64,000 bases of DNA from assembly GCF_050574275.1 (NCBI RefSeq), contig NZ_CP192260.1:1426001-1490000 (forward strand). The letters run 5' to 3'. Positions 53,646-61,975 of the stretch are shown in pieces. Both the position numbers and the translations under genes were made by a program. Each line of letters starts with the position of its first letter. Position 1 is the first letter of the stretch. This stretch comes from Virgibacillus_F flavescens (GTDB lineage: Bacteria > Bacillota > Bacilli > Bacillales > Amphibacillaceae). Under the pieces are notes generated by a model, which was not told where the DNA came from, searched no databases, and saw nothing but the letters and a program-made list of their open reading frames with translations.

Positions 53646-53695
53646 TAAATTGAGTGTGGCGATCTCGATTGAGTCCGTTGTGTTGCAAATTGGCT

Positions 53696-54853
53696 CTATT
53701 TTTTTCTGTTGTTAATAGACGAGACAGCAAGTTGTATAATGGTCATATCATCCATCGGCGGGTTATGGATTCCGGCGCGCACATCTCGATAGTAACGCTG
53801 CAATGGATTTTGCTTGGACAGGCTTCTGGCACCGGTTATCCGCATAGCTAAATCCACGATTTCAACTGCCTGATTTACAACCGACAGCTTGACAGCGCCA
53901 AGTTCTGGTTTCAGCTTTTGCCGGTCTTCCTTCGTGCTGGAATCCCATTGTTTAGCTACGGAATAGAGAAAATGCTGTGATTGCATGACACGTAATTCTA
54001 TTTCTCCCAATTTTTGTTGGACGCTTGGTAAATCAGAGATAGTACCTTCAATGCTGTTTGGTGAATAATTTGTTGCGAAATCTATTGCGTACTCCTGCGC
54101 GGCACGAGCTATCCCTAAGTAACATGCAGGAATGTGAAGGAGCCAGCCAGAAGCTGGTTTATTGCCTGGTGTCAGATACTGAACAAGATCATCGTCCGCA
54201 ATGTTAACATCTGTGAGCACAAGATCATGACTGCCAGTACCCTTCATCGCAATAGAGTCCCACGTTTCTTCAATTTTAACGCCGCTTCGATCACGCTTAA
54301 TTAAAAAGTTGCCAACTTTATCTGAATTCTCGATGGACGCGCTCACGACAAAATAATCAAGAATTGGTGCGAGCGTAGTGAAGGTTTTTCTTCCATTTAT
54401 AATCCAGCCATTTGGTGACTTTTTAGCTAATGTTTCGGGTCTTCCACCTCTTGTCGGACTCCCAGTCGCAGGTTCTGTTGCTGCATTATTTAAAAGTGCA
54501 CCGGTATTGATTACATCTGTTGCAAATTCCTGATACTTTTCTTCAGTCCAAATCTGATTTTCTCCTAGGTATTTTGTAATACCCATATGCCAGCCAATCG
54601 AAAGAGCTGTTGAGCCGTCTGCTTTCGCAATTGTTTCCTGCATTTTTAGCATTTCAGATAGTGAAATACCCGATCCTCCATACTCTGCTGGTATTGTTAG
54701 TGCGGGATATCCAATCTCCTTTAAATCATTAAAGTTTTCATATGGGAAGCTCCCATCTTCATCATGTTTTTGCGCTCTGTCTTTAAAAGGATGCACTTGT
54801 TTTTCTAATGCCTCGATTCTTTCTTCGGCATTAGTAAGGTCAGTAAGTTTCAT
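53696..54853 (-). CDS. Acyl-CoA dehydrogenase family flavoprotein (YdbM-like)
   Basis: The 385-residue FAD enzyme has an acyl-CoA dehydrogenase fold: N-terminal helices (FPYENFNDLKEIGYPALTIP, AEYGGSGISLSEMLKMQETI) and a middle beta-domain (NNAATEPATGSPTRGGRPET, GWIINGRKTFTTLAPILDYF, MKGTGSHDLVLTDVNI). The C-terminal helices end in QRYYRDVRAGIHNPPMDD, with the Arg-rich FAD contact region. The usual catalytic Glu position is not clear, so it may be a desaturase- or monooxygenase-like member (DszC/SfnC type) rather than a beta-oxidation enzyme. The ATG follows AGGAGG by six bases. Confidence 0.85.
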   Translation of the reverse strand: MKLTDLTNAEERIEALEKQVHPFKDRAQKHDEDGSFPYENFNDLKEIGYPALTIPAEYGGSGISLSEMLKMQETIAKADGSTALSIGWHMGITKYLGENQIWTEEKYQEFATDVINTGALLNNAATEPATGSPTRGGRPETLAKKSPNGWIINGRKTFTTLAPILDYFVVSASIENSDKVGNFLIKRDRSGVKIEETWDSIAMKGTGSHDLVLTDVNIADDDLVQYLTPGNKPASGWLLHIPACYLGIARAAQEYAIDFATNYSPNSIEGTISDLPSVQQKLGEIELRVMQSQHFLYSVAKQWDSSTKEDRQKLKPELGAVKLSVVNQAVEIVDLAMRITGARSLSKQNPLQRYYRDVRAGIHNPPMDDMTIIQLAVSSINNRKK

Positions 54854-54953
54854 CATCAACCTCCTCGGATTATTCCTACAAAATTAGTCGGATTTATATG
54901 TATATTATTTCACTAATCGTTTAAAAGTGTAAAGAAATTAAGCTTTTTTAGTA

Positions 54954-54981
54954 AGTACCTGGTACCGCCCGAATTTTGTCG
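54954..54981 (+). repeat. Dispersed GGTACC repeat with GCCCGAATTTTGTCGAA tail
   Basis: GTACCTGGTACC is followed by GCCCGAATTTTGTCGAAA. The same core-plus-tail occurs at 58531 (GCCCGTTTTCTGTCGAA) and 5554 (GACCCGAATTATGTCGAAA). This defines a second flank type of the repeat. Confidence 0.75.
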
Positions 54982-55089
54982 AAAGATAGTTGTGTTGTTT
55001 ATAGAATGTTTATGCTTTTTTACGTGTTTGTTTATTTTTTCCTTGTATGGTTTAGTATAGCTACTAGTATAAATTGAAGGAGAATTGCT

Positions 55090-56532
55090 ATGTCTATCCG
55101 TAAGCGTCTGTTTTTCTCGAATGCGGCCATGATCATCATGCCTGTCATCATAATCTTGTTTCTCGTATTTTTAGTTAAGGTCGTCTTTAGTGGTACGTCG
55201 CAATTTAACTTGCAGCAGCATTGGCAAAACGCCGATGCCTCGACATCTGAGTTGTATGAAACGTTAATAAAGACAGCATCCCTTCAGCAGAAAAAACTGC
55301 GTGACGAGGCGTATTTAGATTCTCTTTCAAATCAGCTGGATCCTGCACATGCGACTCTTTACATTCGCAAAAAGGAGAAAATCATTTATGCTTCAAGCAA
55401 TGCGAATGATATTTCAGCAACGGATCTCCCTGCTTTTGGAAACGAAGGCAATAATCAAGCAGGTGTGAACAGTCAGCGCACGCATTCTTCCGTCAGGCAG
55501 CATGATTTTTATTTTCAAGACGGAAGTGAAGGCTCCATTCTATTGCTCAATGATTCTGCATCCTTTGTGAAATTTGCCCGTACTTTTTTCCCCATCATAT
55601 TTATTAGTTTGATCGTCTTACTTGTTTTGACGAACTTGTTATTGTCCTACTTTATGTCACGAAGTATTTTGCGTCCAGTCAAGCAGCTATCTATCGCTTC
55701 CTCAAAAATTAGTAACGGTGATCTTGATTTTACCATTAAAGCAAAGGGGAAGGACGAGTTGGGAAGACTGGTTACAACGTTTGACTCCATGCGTCAGCAA
55801 CTGAAAGAATCATTAGCGTTACGTGATCGGTATGAAAATAATCGCCGGGAATTAATTATGAATATTTCCCATGATTTAAAGACACCTGTTACCTCCATTC
55901 TAGGGTATGCAGAAGGGATAAATGACGGCGTGGCGAATTCAAAAGAAAAGCAAGAACGATATCTCCAGACAATTCACGCTAAGGCAACATACATGAACAG
56001 GCTAATTGACGAGCTAGCACTTTACTCCAAATTAGATGTTAAGAAACTCGAATTTGATTTTGAAGCTGTTGATATAATTTCATTCGTTCAGGATTATATT
56101 GAAGAAATAAGAGAAGAACTCAGTGAAAAAGGAATTCAGTTGTCACTTGATACAATCGAGATAAATGAAAATGTATTAATGGACAGAGATAAAGTGATCC
56201 GGGCAATGGAAAATGTTATCTACAATAGTGTGAAATACATGGACAAGAGCGATGGACGAATTTCCATTTCGCTAATCGATCAAAAGCAAATGATTAGGTT
56301 GACGGTACACGATAATGGTCCAGGGCTTTCAAACGATGAACTGCCAAAAATATTTAGTCGGTTTTATCGATCAGACCCAGCAAGAAGCAAGGGGGGGAGC
56401 GGTCTTGGTCTGGCAATCGCCTCCCAAATTATCGAGGCGCATGGTGGAGAAATTTGGGCAGAAAACGGACCGGACGGCGGCCTTATGGTTCACCTCACAC
56501 TGAAAAAAGCAGAGGATGATGAACATGAGTAA
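55090..56532 (+). CDS. Sensor histidine kinase
   Basis: The 480-residue membrane kinase has TM1 at about 13-35, an extracellular sensor of about 125 residues, and TM2 at about 160-185. HAMP (RPVKQLSIASSKISNGDLDF) is followed by HisKA with phospho-His261 in NISHDLKTPVTSILGYAEG, then a HATPase (NVIYNSVKYMD, VHDNGPGL, GGSGLGLAIASQIIEAHGG). It overlaps the response regulator gene by about eight bases, so the pair is translationally coupled. The stimulus is unknown. The small membrane genes downstream (57383-58512) may be its targets. Confidence 0.93.
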   Translation: MSIRKRLFFSNAAMIIMPVIIILFLVFLVKVVFSGTSQFNLQQHWQNADASTSELYETLIKTASLQQKKLRDEAYLDSLSNQLDPAHATLYIRKKEKIIYASSNANDISATDLPAFGNEGNNQAGVNSQRTHSSVRQHDFYFQDGSEGSILLLNDSASFVKFARTFFPIIFISLIVLLVLTNLLLSYFMSRSILRPVKQLSIASSKISNGDLDFTIKAKGKDELGRLVTTFDSMRQQLKESLALRDRYENNRRELIMNISHDLKTPVTSILGYAEGINDGVANSKEKQERYLQTIHAKATYMNRLIDELALYSKLDVKKLEFDFEAVDIISFVQDYIEEIREELSEKGIQLSLDTIEINENVLMDRDKVIRAMENVIYNSVKYMDKSDGRISISLIDQKQMIRLTVHDNGPGLSNDELPKIFSRFYRSDPARSKGGSGLGLAIASQIIEAHGGEIWAENGPDGGLMVHLTLKKAEDDEHE

Positions 56533-57214
56533 ACGAATATTAATCATTGAGGATGACTTGAGCATCGCGGAACTTGAGCGGGATTACTTGGAAATTGATG
56601 GATTTCAAACAGTAATTGCTACGGATGGAAGAGAAGGGCTCACAGAAGCACTTCAAAACCACTATGACTTGATATTGCTCGATTTAATGCTCCCTACAAT
56701 AAATGGTTTTGACCTTTGTAAACAAATTCGAAACGAGTCTAATATTCCCATTCTCATGGTTACGGCTAAAAATGAGGATATTGATAAGGTGCGTGGATTT
56801 GGTATCGGAGCGGATGATTATATTGTGAAGCCGTTTAGTCCTAGTGAACTTGTTGCTAGAGTGAAGGCGCACATTACACGATATGAGCGACTTGTGCAGA
56901 CACCTGATTTAAAGTCAGAAATTCACATACAAGGACTGCGTATCAATACATTATCGAGACAAGTTTATTTAAATGACAAGGAAATGGAGTTTACGACCAA
57001 AGAATTTGATTTGTTGACTTTCTTTGCGCGGAACCCAAATCAGGTGTTTTCTAAAGAACATATATTTGAAAAGATCTGGGGATTTGATGCAATAGGTGAT
57101 TATGCCACCGTAACGGTTCATATCAAAAAAATTCGTAAAAAGATAGAAATCGATACGGCCAATCCACGATATATTCAAACCATCTGGGGATCTGGATATC
57201 GGTTTAATAATTAA
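56525..57214 (+). CDS. OmpR/PhoB-family response regulator
   Basis: The 229-residue regulator has a receiver domain (RILIIEDDLSIAELERDYLE, phospho-Asp in LILLDLMLPTINGFDL, switch Lys in DDYIVKPFSPSELVARVKAH). The C-terminal winged helix has KEFDLLTFFARNPNQVFSKE and YATVTVHIKKIRKKIE. ATG 56525 is the best-spaced of three nearby ATGs relative to AGAGGATG. It is coupled to the histidine kinase gene and followed by a terminator. Confidence 0.94.
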   Translation: MSKRILIIEDDLSIAELERDYLEIDGFQTVIATDGREGLTEALQNHYDLILLDLMLPTINGFDLCKQIRNESNIPILMVTAKNEDIDKVRGFGIGADDYIVKPFSPSELVARVKAHITRYERLVQTPDLKSEIHIQGLRINTLSRQVYLNDKEMEFTTKEFDLLTFFARNPNQVFSKEHIFEKIWGFDAIGDYATVTVHIKKIRKKIEIDTANPRYIQTIWGSGYRFNN

Positions 57215-57229
57215 TACATGTAATAGCTG

Positions 57230-57266
57230 CCATTCGACAATACGTATATTGTTGGGTGGTTTTTTG
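57230..57266 (+). terminator. Intrinsic terminator of the two-component operon
   Basis: CCATTCGACAATA pairs imperfectly with TATTGTTGGGTGG and is followed by a T run, 15 bp after the stop codon. Confidence 0.82.
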
Positions 57267-57382
57267 TTTAGTGATTTTGGGTGATAAAAGTGCTTATGGA
57301 TGTTTATAAAAAGTTTATACATCGTTTAGCAGGTGTTCATATCTACTTGATATAGTTAAACAGTGGAAGGGAGGTGATGGGA

Positions 57383-57877
57383 ATGAAGCTTGCTATGAAG
57401 CCTAAGAGATGGTTAGTTACACTTCATATCTTATTTGCTGCCATTATGGTTGGTAACATGGTAACGTTTTTGATTTTAAGCATTACAGCAGCGACTTCAG
57501 CGTCTGATCAGCTAGTCACTAGCTGTTACCAAATCATGCATGTCCTAGCTGGGACATCCATTAGAGCCTCTACTATTGGAACGGCTATTACCGGGATTTT
57601 ACTCGCTATATGGACGAAGTGGGGATTGTTCCAATTTTATTGGATAATTGTAAAACAAGCACTGACACTGCTGCTCATTGGTTTGAACTTGTGGGGACTG
57701 TATATCTGGACCTTGCAGGCGGTTGATTTATCAGCGGATAACCCTGCTATGAATTTAACCACTACCTATCTATGGACTGGTATTCTTCTGCAACTAGTTT
57801 CCCTTATCTTCCTGTATGTGATTTCTGTATTTAAACCTTGGGGGAAACGAAAAAGTCTGATTGTTAAGAAGGGGTGA
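57383..57877 (+). CDS. DUF2269-like small membrane protein
   Basis: The 164-residue protein has four predicted membrane helices: LVTLHILFAAIMVGNMVTFL, IRASTIGTAITGILLAIWTK, FYWIIVKQALTLLLIGLNLW and WTGILLQLVSLIFLYVISVF. The pattern resembles the DUF2269 family. It ends in a basic tail (KPWGKRKSLIVKKG). ATG 57383 lies nine bases after GGGAGG, and two earlier in-frame starts overlap that site. The next gene begins directly after its stop codon, so the three small membrane genes to 58512 form one operon. Confidence 0.72.
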   Translation: MKLAMKPKRWLVTLHILFAAIMVGNMVTFLILSITAATSASDQLVTSCYQIMHVLAGTSIRASTIGTAITGILLAIWTKWGLFQFYWIIVKQALTLLLIGLNLWGLYIWTLQAVDLSADNPAMNLTTTYLWTGILLQLVSLIFLYVISVFKPWGKRKSLIVKKG

Positions 57878-57882
57878 GAAGT

Positions 57883-58280
57883 TTGAAAACAGAAAGTCTA
57901 TCGATAGGAACAGCGATTATGCACAGTATTTTTACTACGCTTGCATTACTATTTTTGATCGGGGTAATCACCCAGATCTTCTCTTTGCTGGAATGGCGAT
58001 CTTCATCGATAGTTCGAAATGGAGCCTTCATACGTCGTTTGTCACGTATATAGAATTCATACCTGTCATCATGTTAATTTTAGCCTCTGCTGGGAATTTG
58101 CCAAAATCATTGCGCTGGCAGTGTGTGGGTCTATATCTGATGATTGCCATCCAATATGTAACGGTTGAGCTGACCAGCGCCTTTCCATATCTAGCAGCAA
58201 TGCATCCGTTAGTCGCCATGATTTTATTTTGGCGATCGCTTGTCATGGCTCGCTTAAGTATTCACATGTTTCGTATATAA
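57883..58280 (+). pseudogene. DUF6220-like membrane protein gene, frameshifted
   Basis: Starting at TTG 57883 behind GGGGTGAG, the frame reads SIGTAIMHSIFTTLALLFLI, GVITQIFS and then goes wrong, stopping at about 58053. From about 57980 the homologous continuation is in another frame: LFAGMAIFIDSSKWSLHTSF through to HPLVAMILFWRSLVMARLSI, ending at 58280. Joined, they give a typical four-helix DUF6220 protein of about 131 residues. Adding one base at ATCTTCTCTTTG (57976-57987) restores the frame, so a one-base deletion or a sequencing error is likely. Confidence 0.75.
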
Positions 58281-58302
58281 AATATAAAAGGAGCTGATTC
58301 GT

Positions 58303-58479
58303 ATGTACGTGGAACACTTTCATCCATTTGGATTTCTTTTCTTTTTTCTGATCGTGGGGTTATTAGTTACAAATCTAGTGTTATGGAAACGCCGAGGGAG
58401 CAGGCGTTTCCACAATCCATATCAGGCGAAAACAATTCTTGAAAATCGCCTAGCAAAAGGAGAAATAACAAGCGATTAA
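58303..58479 (+). CDS. Small membrane protein with SHOCT-like end, apparently truncated by a stop
   Basis: ATG 58303 has AAAGGAG upstream. The 58 residues comprise one membrane helix (FGFLFFFLIVGLLVTNLVLW), a basic linker and the start of a SHOCT motif (AKTILENRLAKGEITSD). A TAA at 58477-58479 follows, but the same frame continues YNQIKETLEK to a second stop at 58510-58512. That is exactly the expected SHOCT ending (..GEITxEEYxxIKxxL). The TAA therefore looks like a nonsense change of a Glu (GAA) or similar codon. Confidence 0.72.
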   Translation: MYVEHFHPFGFLFFFLIVGLLVTNLVLWKRRGSRRFHNPYQAKTILENRLAKGEITSD

Positions 58480-58523
58480 TACAATCAAATAAAAGAAACA
58501 CTCGAAAAATAAAAGAAGTAAAA

Positions 58524-58550
58524 CGGGCGGTACCTGGTACCGCCCGTTTT
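58524..58550 (+). terminator. Terminator whose apex is the GGTACC repeat
   Basis: CGGGCGGTAC and GTACCGCCCG form a 10-bp stem with the 3-base loop CTG, followed by TTTT. The apex is GGTACCTGGTACC, so a dispersed-repeat copy acts here as the terminator of the small membrane operon. Confidence 0.8.
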
Positions 58551-58578
58551 CTGTCGAATTTTATTTTCGTTTACAGGT

Positions 58579-58605
58579 TAATATATTGTCCGAAAATGCC
58601 GATAT
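58579..58605 (+). promoter_or_regulatory. SigD-type promoter of motAB
   Basis: TAAT at 58579-58582, a 15-bp spacer and a perfect GCCGATAT at 58598-58605. The motA start codon is about 44 bp downstream. Confidence 0.75.
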
Positions 58606-58648
58606 AACTTATATATTAATTTTTATTTTTAAATTCGGGGGTCAGGTA

Positions 58649-59455
58649 ATGGATAAGGCATCGATTATAGGTATTGTACTAGCAGCAGTTGCTGTAGGTG
58701 TAGGAATGTTTTTAAAGGGAGTTAGTCCAATTGCACTGGTGAACCCAGCAGCGTTGTTGATTATTTTTGGCGGAACTGCAGCAGCGGTTTGTATTGCATT
58801 TCCAATGAGTACGCTTAAAAAAGTTCCTGTTTTATTTAAAATCATTTTTAAGAGTGACAGCGAGAAAAAAATTCAAGAAGTTATTGAAATGTTTACTGAA
58901 TGGGCTGAGCTAAGTCGCCGTGAAGGAGTACTTTCTCTGGAAAGTAGACTTGATGAAACAGACGATACATTTCTTTACTCAGGGATGCAATTAGTTGTTG
59001 ATGGTCAGTCTCCAGATTTCATTCGGGATGTAATGTTGGAAAAGATCGACGCAATGGAAGGCAGACATCAAAAGGGTGTAGCGGTTTTCACGCAGGCTGG
59101 TACATACGCGCCAACTCTAGGTGTACTTGGAGCGGTAATTGGTTTGATTGCTGCACTAGGGAACCTGGAGGATACGGAAGTACTGGGACATGCCATTTCT
59201 GCAGCATTTGTGGCTACACTACTCGGAATTTTTTCCGGTTACATGCTGTGGCACCCTTTTGCAAATAAATTAAGACAAAAATCCAAGAACGAAGCACAGG
59301 TTAAATTCGTTATGGTAGAAGGGATTCTGTCGATAGCCAACGGGGAGTCTCCACAAATAATTAAGGATAAATTAGGTTCTTATCTTTCTCCAAGCGAATT
59401 AAGTAAAGCTAATCAGGAGGAGGAAACCGATGCGAAAGAAGAAGAAACAGCATGA
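58649..59455 (+). CDS. motA: Flagellar motor stator protein MotA
   Basis: MotA forms the ion channel of the flagellar stator with MotB. The 268 residues start MDKASIIGIVLAAVAVGVGM and include RREGVLSLESRLDETDD in the torque-generating loop. The last two membrane helices, GTYAPTLGVLGAVIGLIAAL and HAISAAFVATLLGIFSGYML, carry the conserved prolines and channel residues. The sequence strongly resembles Bacillus H+-type MotA. ATG 58649 has AGGT upstream; the longer frame from 58586 runs through the promoter. motB overlaps its end by 26 bp. Confidence 0.95.
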   Translation: MDKASIIGIVLAAVAVGVGMFLKGVSPIALVNPAALLIIFGGTAAAVCIAFPMSTLKKVPVLFKIIFKSDSEKKIQEVIEMFTEWAELSRREGVLSLESRLDETDDTFLYSGMQLVVDGQSPDFIRDVMLEKIDAMEGRHQKGVAVFTQAGTYAPTLGVLGAVIGLIAALGNLEDTEVLGHAISAAFVATLLGIFSGYMLWHPFANKLRQKSKNEAQVKFVMVEGILSIANGESPQIIKDKLGSYLSPSELSKANQEEETDAKEEETA

Positions 59456-60188
59456 TGAAGGGCATATGGATGAATCATGGCTGCTCCCCTACGCTGATTT
59501 ACTAACATTATTGCTGGCTTTATTTATCGTTTTATTTGCGATGAGCAGTGTTGACGCTGAAAAGTTTGAGGAGCTTGCTAAGGTTTTTGAAGGTGAATTT
59601 TCCGGTGGTGTGGGCATCCTGGAAAATAGTGAAAGTACAATAAAAAATCAGAATGAATCTACTGTTGAATTAGAAAAAGATGAAAAGAAAGATGAAGAAC
59701 AACCTTTGAGTGATAAGGAAAAAGAACTAAATGAATTGGAAAAATTACAAGAAAAAATTAATACGTATATTGAGAAAAATAATTTATCCGGCGTTCTAAA
59801 GACATCGCTGAGTGAAGGTGGATTATTAATCTCAATTGTCAATGATGTTTTTTTCGATCCTGGAAGTGCTGAAGTAAAAGAAGCAGGGACTGAAATAGCA
59901 AACGAAATCTCTAACTTTCTTGTAACAGATCCACCAAGAAATATAGTAGTAAGCGGATATACAGATAACCGACCAATGAATAACGAGGAATTTGCTTCTA
60001 ACTGGGAACTAAGCGCAATCCGCGCTGTTCACTTTATGACCTTGCTGCTTGAAAATAACCAGCTGGCGCCTGAAAAGTTCAGTTCGAAGGGATTTGGTGA
60101 ATACCATCCAATCGTACCTAACGATACAGAAGCAAATAAAGCAAAAAACAGACGCGTGGAAGTCATGATTTTACCTAATTTTGAATAA
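59430..60188 (+). CDS. motB: Flagellar motor stator protein MotB
   Basis: MotB anchors the stator to peptidoglycan. The 252 residues have a short basic N-terminus and one membrane helix with the ion-carrying Asp in PYADLLTLLLALFIVLFAMS. A long acidic/Lys-rich linker follows (about 70-105), then an OmpA-like peptidoglycan-binding domain (VVSGYTDNRPMNNEEFASNW). The helix sequence is of the MotB rather than the MotS/PomB type, which suggests proton coupling, but bifunctional MotB proteins exist in alkaliphiles and this cannot be settled by eye. GGAGGAGG lies inside motA. Confidence 0.95.
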   Translation: MRKKKKQHDEGHMDESWLLPYADLLTLLLALFIVLFAMSSVDAEKFEELAKVFEGEFSGGVGILENSESTIKNQNESTVELEKDEKKDEEQPLSDKEKELNELEKLQEKINTYIEKNNLSGVLKTSLSEGGLLISIVNDVFFDPGSAEVKEAGTEIANEISNFLVTDPPRNIVVSGYTDNRPMNNEEFASNWELSAIRAVHFMTLLLENNQLAPEKFSSKGFGEYHPIVPNDTEANKAKNRRVEVMILPNFE

Positions 60189-60209
60189 GTAAATAGTATA
60201 GAAGAAAGC

Positions 60210-60240
60210 ATACTGAGTAGTTGAACTGCTCAGTATTTTT
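60210..60240 (+). terminator. Intrinsic terminator of motAB
   Basis: ATACTGAGTAG pairs with CTGCTCAGTAT around a five-base loop and is followed by TTTTT, about 20 bp after the motB stop. Confidence 0.87.
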
Positions 60241-60289
60241 AATTACTTAACTCACGAAGATTAATACTTTGACGAATGCAATAACTATA

Positions 60290-60860
60290 GTTTTTGTAGT
60301 ACTTGAAAAAGATAACTTGACGAATTACTAATTTTTCTATTTCTAAAACATGTTGCTAGTTACTTTGTCGTAGTTGATAGTTGATGGAAACTGCGACGTA
60401 ATTTACCACTTTGCTGCGATATGACAGCAACGAGATTTCCGCTGATGGCAGTCGCACACCTTAGGGCGGCTGGTGAGCCTCCTCGTGCTGTCGCACTCCG
60501 GGGTCTCACTTATGCCTGTCCTCCCGCAGGAGTCGACTGCCATCCGCTCCAATCTCTCGACAAAATATAGCCGTCGCAGGTTTATTAACTTTCTCCCTAA
60601 TAGAACGTTTATTTCGACATAAACTAGTTGAGAAAAAACAAAGACGTAAAAGCTTTACCAGTCCTGCATCGTTCCGGGCGGTGACTCCTGCGGGAACAGC
60701 ACGAGTCTGAAGGCCCCGCAGGAAAGCATTCTTAAGAGGATGGCCAACTAAAACCGTCCTTTGCGGACAACGTTGGCATACCCCTTGTCGGGGCAAGGAG
60801 ACTGAGGCCGTGCCCGCGGAAAGCATCCGCCCGCAACGATCCTGGACGGCAGCTATGGAA
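60290..60860 (+). repeat. Most complete copy of the composite T1 repeat
   Basis: This copy shows the full order. The left flank is GTTGCTAGTTACTTTGTCGT. The left half has TATGACAGCAACGAGATTTC, GGCTGGTGAGCCTCCTCGTG, GCACTCCGGGGTCTCACTTA and CCCGCAGGAGTCGACTGCCA. A spacer of about 90 bp follows. The right half has CTTTACCAGTCCTGCATCGT, CTCCTGCGGGAACAGCACGA, the inner hairpin module GTCCTTTGCGGAC / ACCCCTTGTCGGGG, and the end GATCCTGGACGGCAGC. It fills most of the 824-bp gap 60189-61013. The 106-codon minus-strand frame inside is an artefact. Confidence 0.85.
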
Positions 60861-61013
60861 ATAAAACTAGAGTTAATTCGCAGTTTTGAGATATTGTGTC
60901 AACTACGACAATCTTAAACTCGCCCGGGTCTGACCAAGGCGCTTTTCTATCTCAAAATTGCTTTTTTAACCTAATGCCGATAGCATATAAATGAACGAGG
61001 AAGGGGTAGATGA

Positions 61014-61967
61014 ATGAAAATAATTGATACACATTGCGATGCACTTAATAAACTGCAACTTTCAAAACGCGAGAAGGCATTTAAAGAAGGTTTACTGGAT
61101 TATAAACATTCTTCCTATTTACATACAAACCTGAAAAGGTTAAAAGCCGGAGAATCAATGGCGCAATTTTTTGCCATATTTGTTCATCCGGATATCCCTC
61201 TAACCGAAATGTGGCAGCATGCATTAGAACAGGTTGATCTGTTTTATACAGAAATAATTGACAAAAATCCGGGAATGAAGCACATTAAATCCTGGAATGA
61301 ATTTGATACGCTAAAGGAAGGCGAAATTGGTGCCGTATTGACACTGGAAGGTGCCGAAGCTATTGGTAATGATCTAAGTAAGCTGCGCCATTTATATCGC
61401 CTCGGTATTATGTCGATGGGCTTGACCTGGAATAATGCTAACTTGTGTGGGGACGGTGCAGAAGAACCGCGTGGTGGTGGGCTAACCCGATTAGGAAAGC
61501 AAATCGTTAAGCTTAATAACGAGAATCATGTTTTAACAGACGTGTCTCATCTGACAGATAAAGGGTTCTGGGATGTCATCGATTTAGCTGAGTTTCCTAT
61601 CGCAAGTCATTCCAACACGCGCGCCTTATGCGATAATCCGCGAAACTTGACCGATGAACAAATTAAAGCATTGTTTGCAAAAAACGGGTCAATTCATGTC
61701 GTTTTTCATCCGCCATTTGTTCATGCGAATCCGGAAGATGTCACAATTCCAAATCTGGTGAAGCATATCGACCATTTATGCTCATTAGGTGGAGTGAAAC
61801 AGGTTGGGTTTGGTTCTGATTTTGACGGGACTTCATCATTTGCAGGTCTTGATGATTTTTCGAAATACCAAAACCTTATCAATGAATTACTAAACCATTA
61901 CACGGAAGATCAAGTGAAAGGCTTTGCCTATCAGAATTTCCTGGATAACCGTCCAGGAGTGAAGTAG
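61014..61967 (+). CDS. Membrane dipeptidase (peptidase family M19)
   Basis: The 317-residue zinc hydrolase is related to renal dipeptidase. Metal ligands and motifs are IIDTHCDALNK (HxD), LTLEGAEAI (bridging Glu), LTDVSHLTDKGFWDV and FPIASHSNTRALC (His ligands), RNLTDEQIKALFAKNGSIHV and GFGSDFDGT (Asp). There is no signal peptide, so it is cytoplasmic like other Bacillus homologues. The family cleaves dipeptides, including L,D forms. GAGGAAGGGG precedes the ATG, and a terminator follows. Confidence 0.93.
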   Translation: MKIIDTHCDALNKLQLSKREKAFKEGLLDYKHSSYLHTNLKRLKAGESMAQFFAIFVHPDIPLTEMWQHALEQVDLFYTEIIDKNPGMKHIKSWNEFDTLKEGEIGAVLTLEGAEAIGNDLSKLRHLYRLGIMSMGLTWNNANLCGDGAEEPRGGGLTRLGKQIVKLNNENHVLTDVSHLTDKGFWDVIDLAEFPIASHSNTRALCDNPRNLTDEQIKALFAKNGSIHVVFHPPFVHANPEDVTIPNLVKHIDHLCSLGGVKQVGFGSDFDGTSSFAGLDDFSKYQNLINELLNHYTEDQVKGFAYQNFLDNRPGVK

Positions 61968-61975
61968 CTTCTTAG

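Noticed and set aside
57861..58280. 139-codon frame from 57861 as an intact gene
   Set aside because: Its first 40 residues are unlike the family and overlap the preceding gene. The natural start and first helix are in the frame beginning at 57883, so the gene is frameshifted.
58649..60188. Na+-type stator MotPS
   Set aside because: The MotB helix (PYADLLTLLLALFIVLF) and MotA sequence fit the proton-type Bacillus stator better than MotS/PomB. Ion use still cannot be proven by sequence.
60506..60826. 106-codon minus-strand frame
   Set aside because: It lies entirely within the T1 repeat and is GC-rich only because of the repeat.
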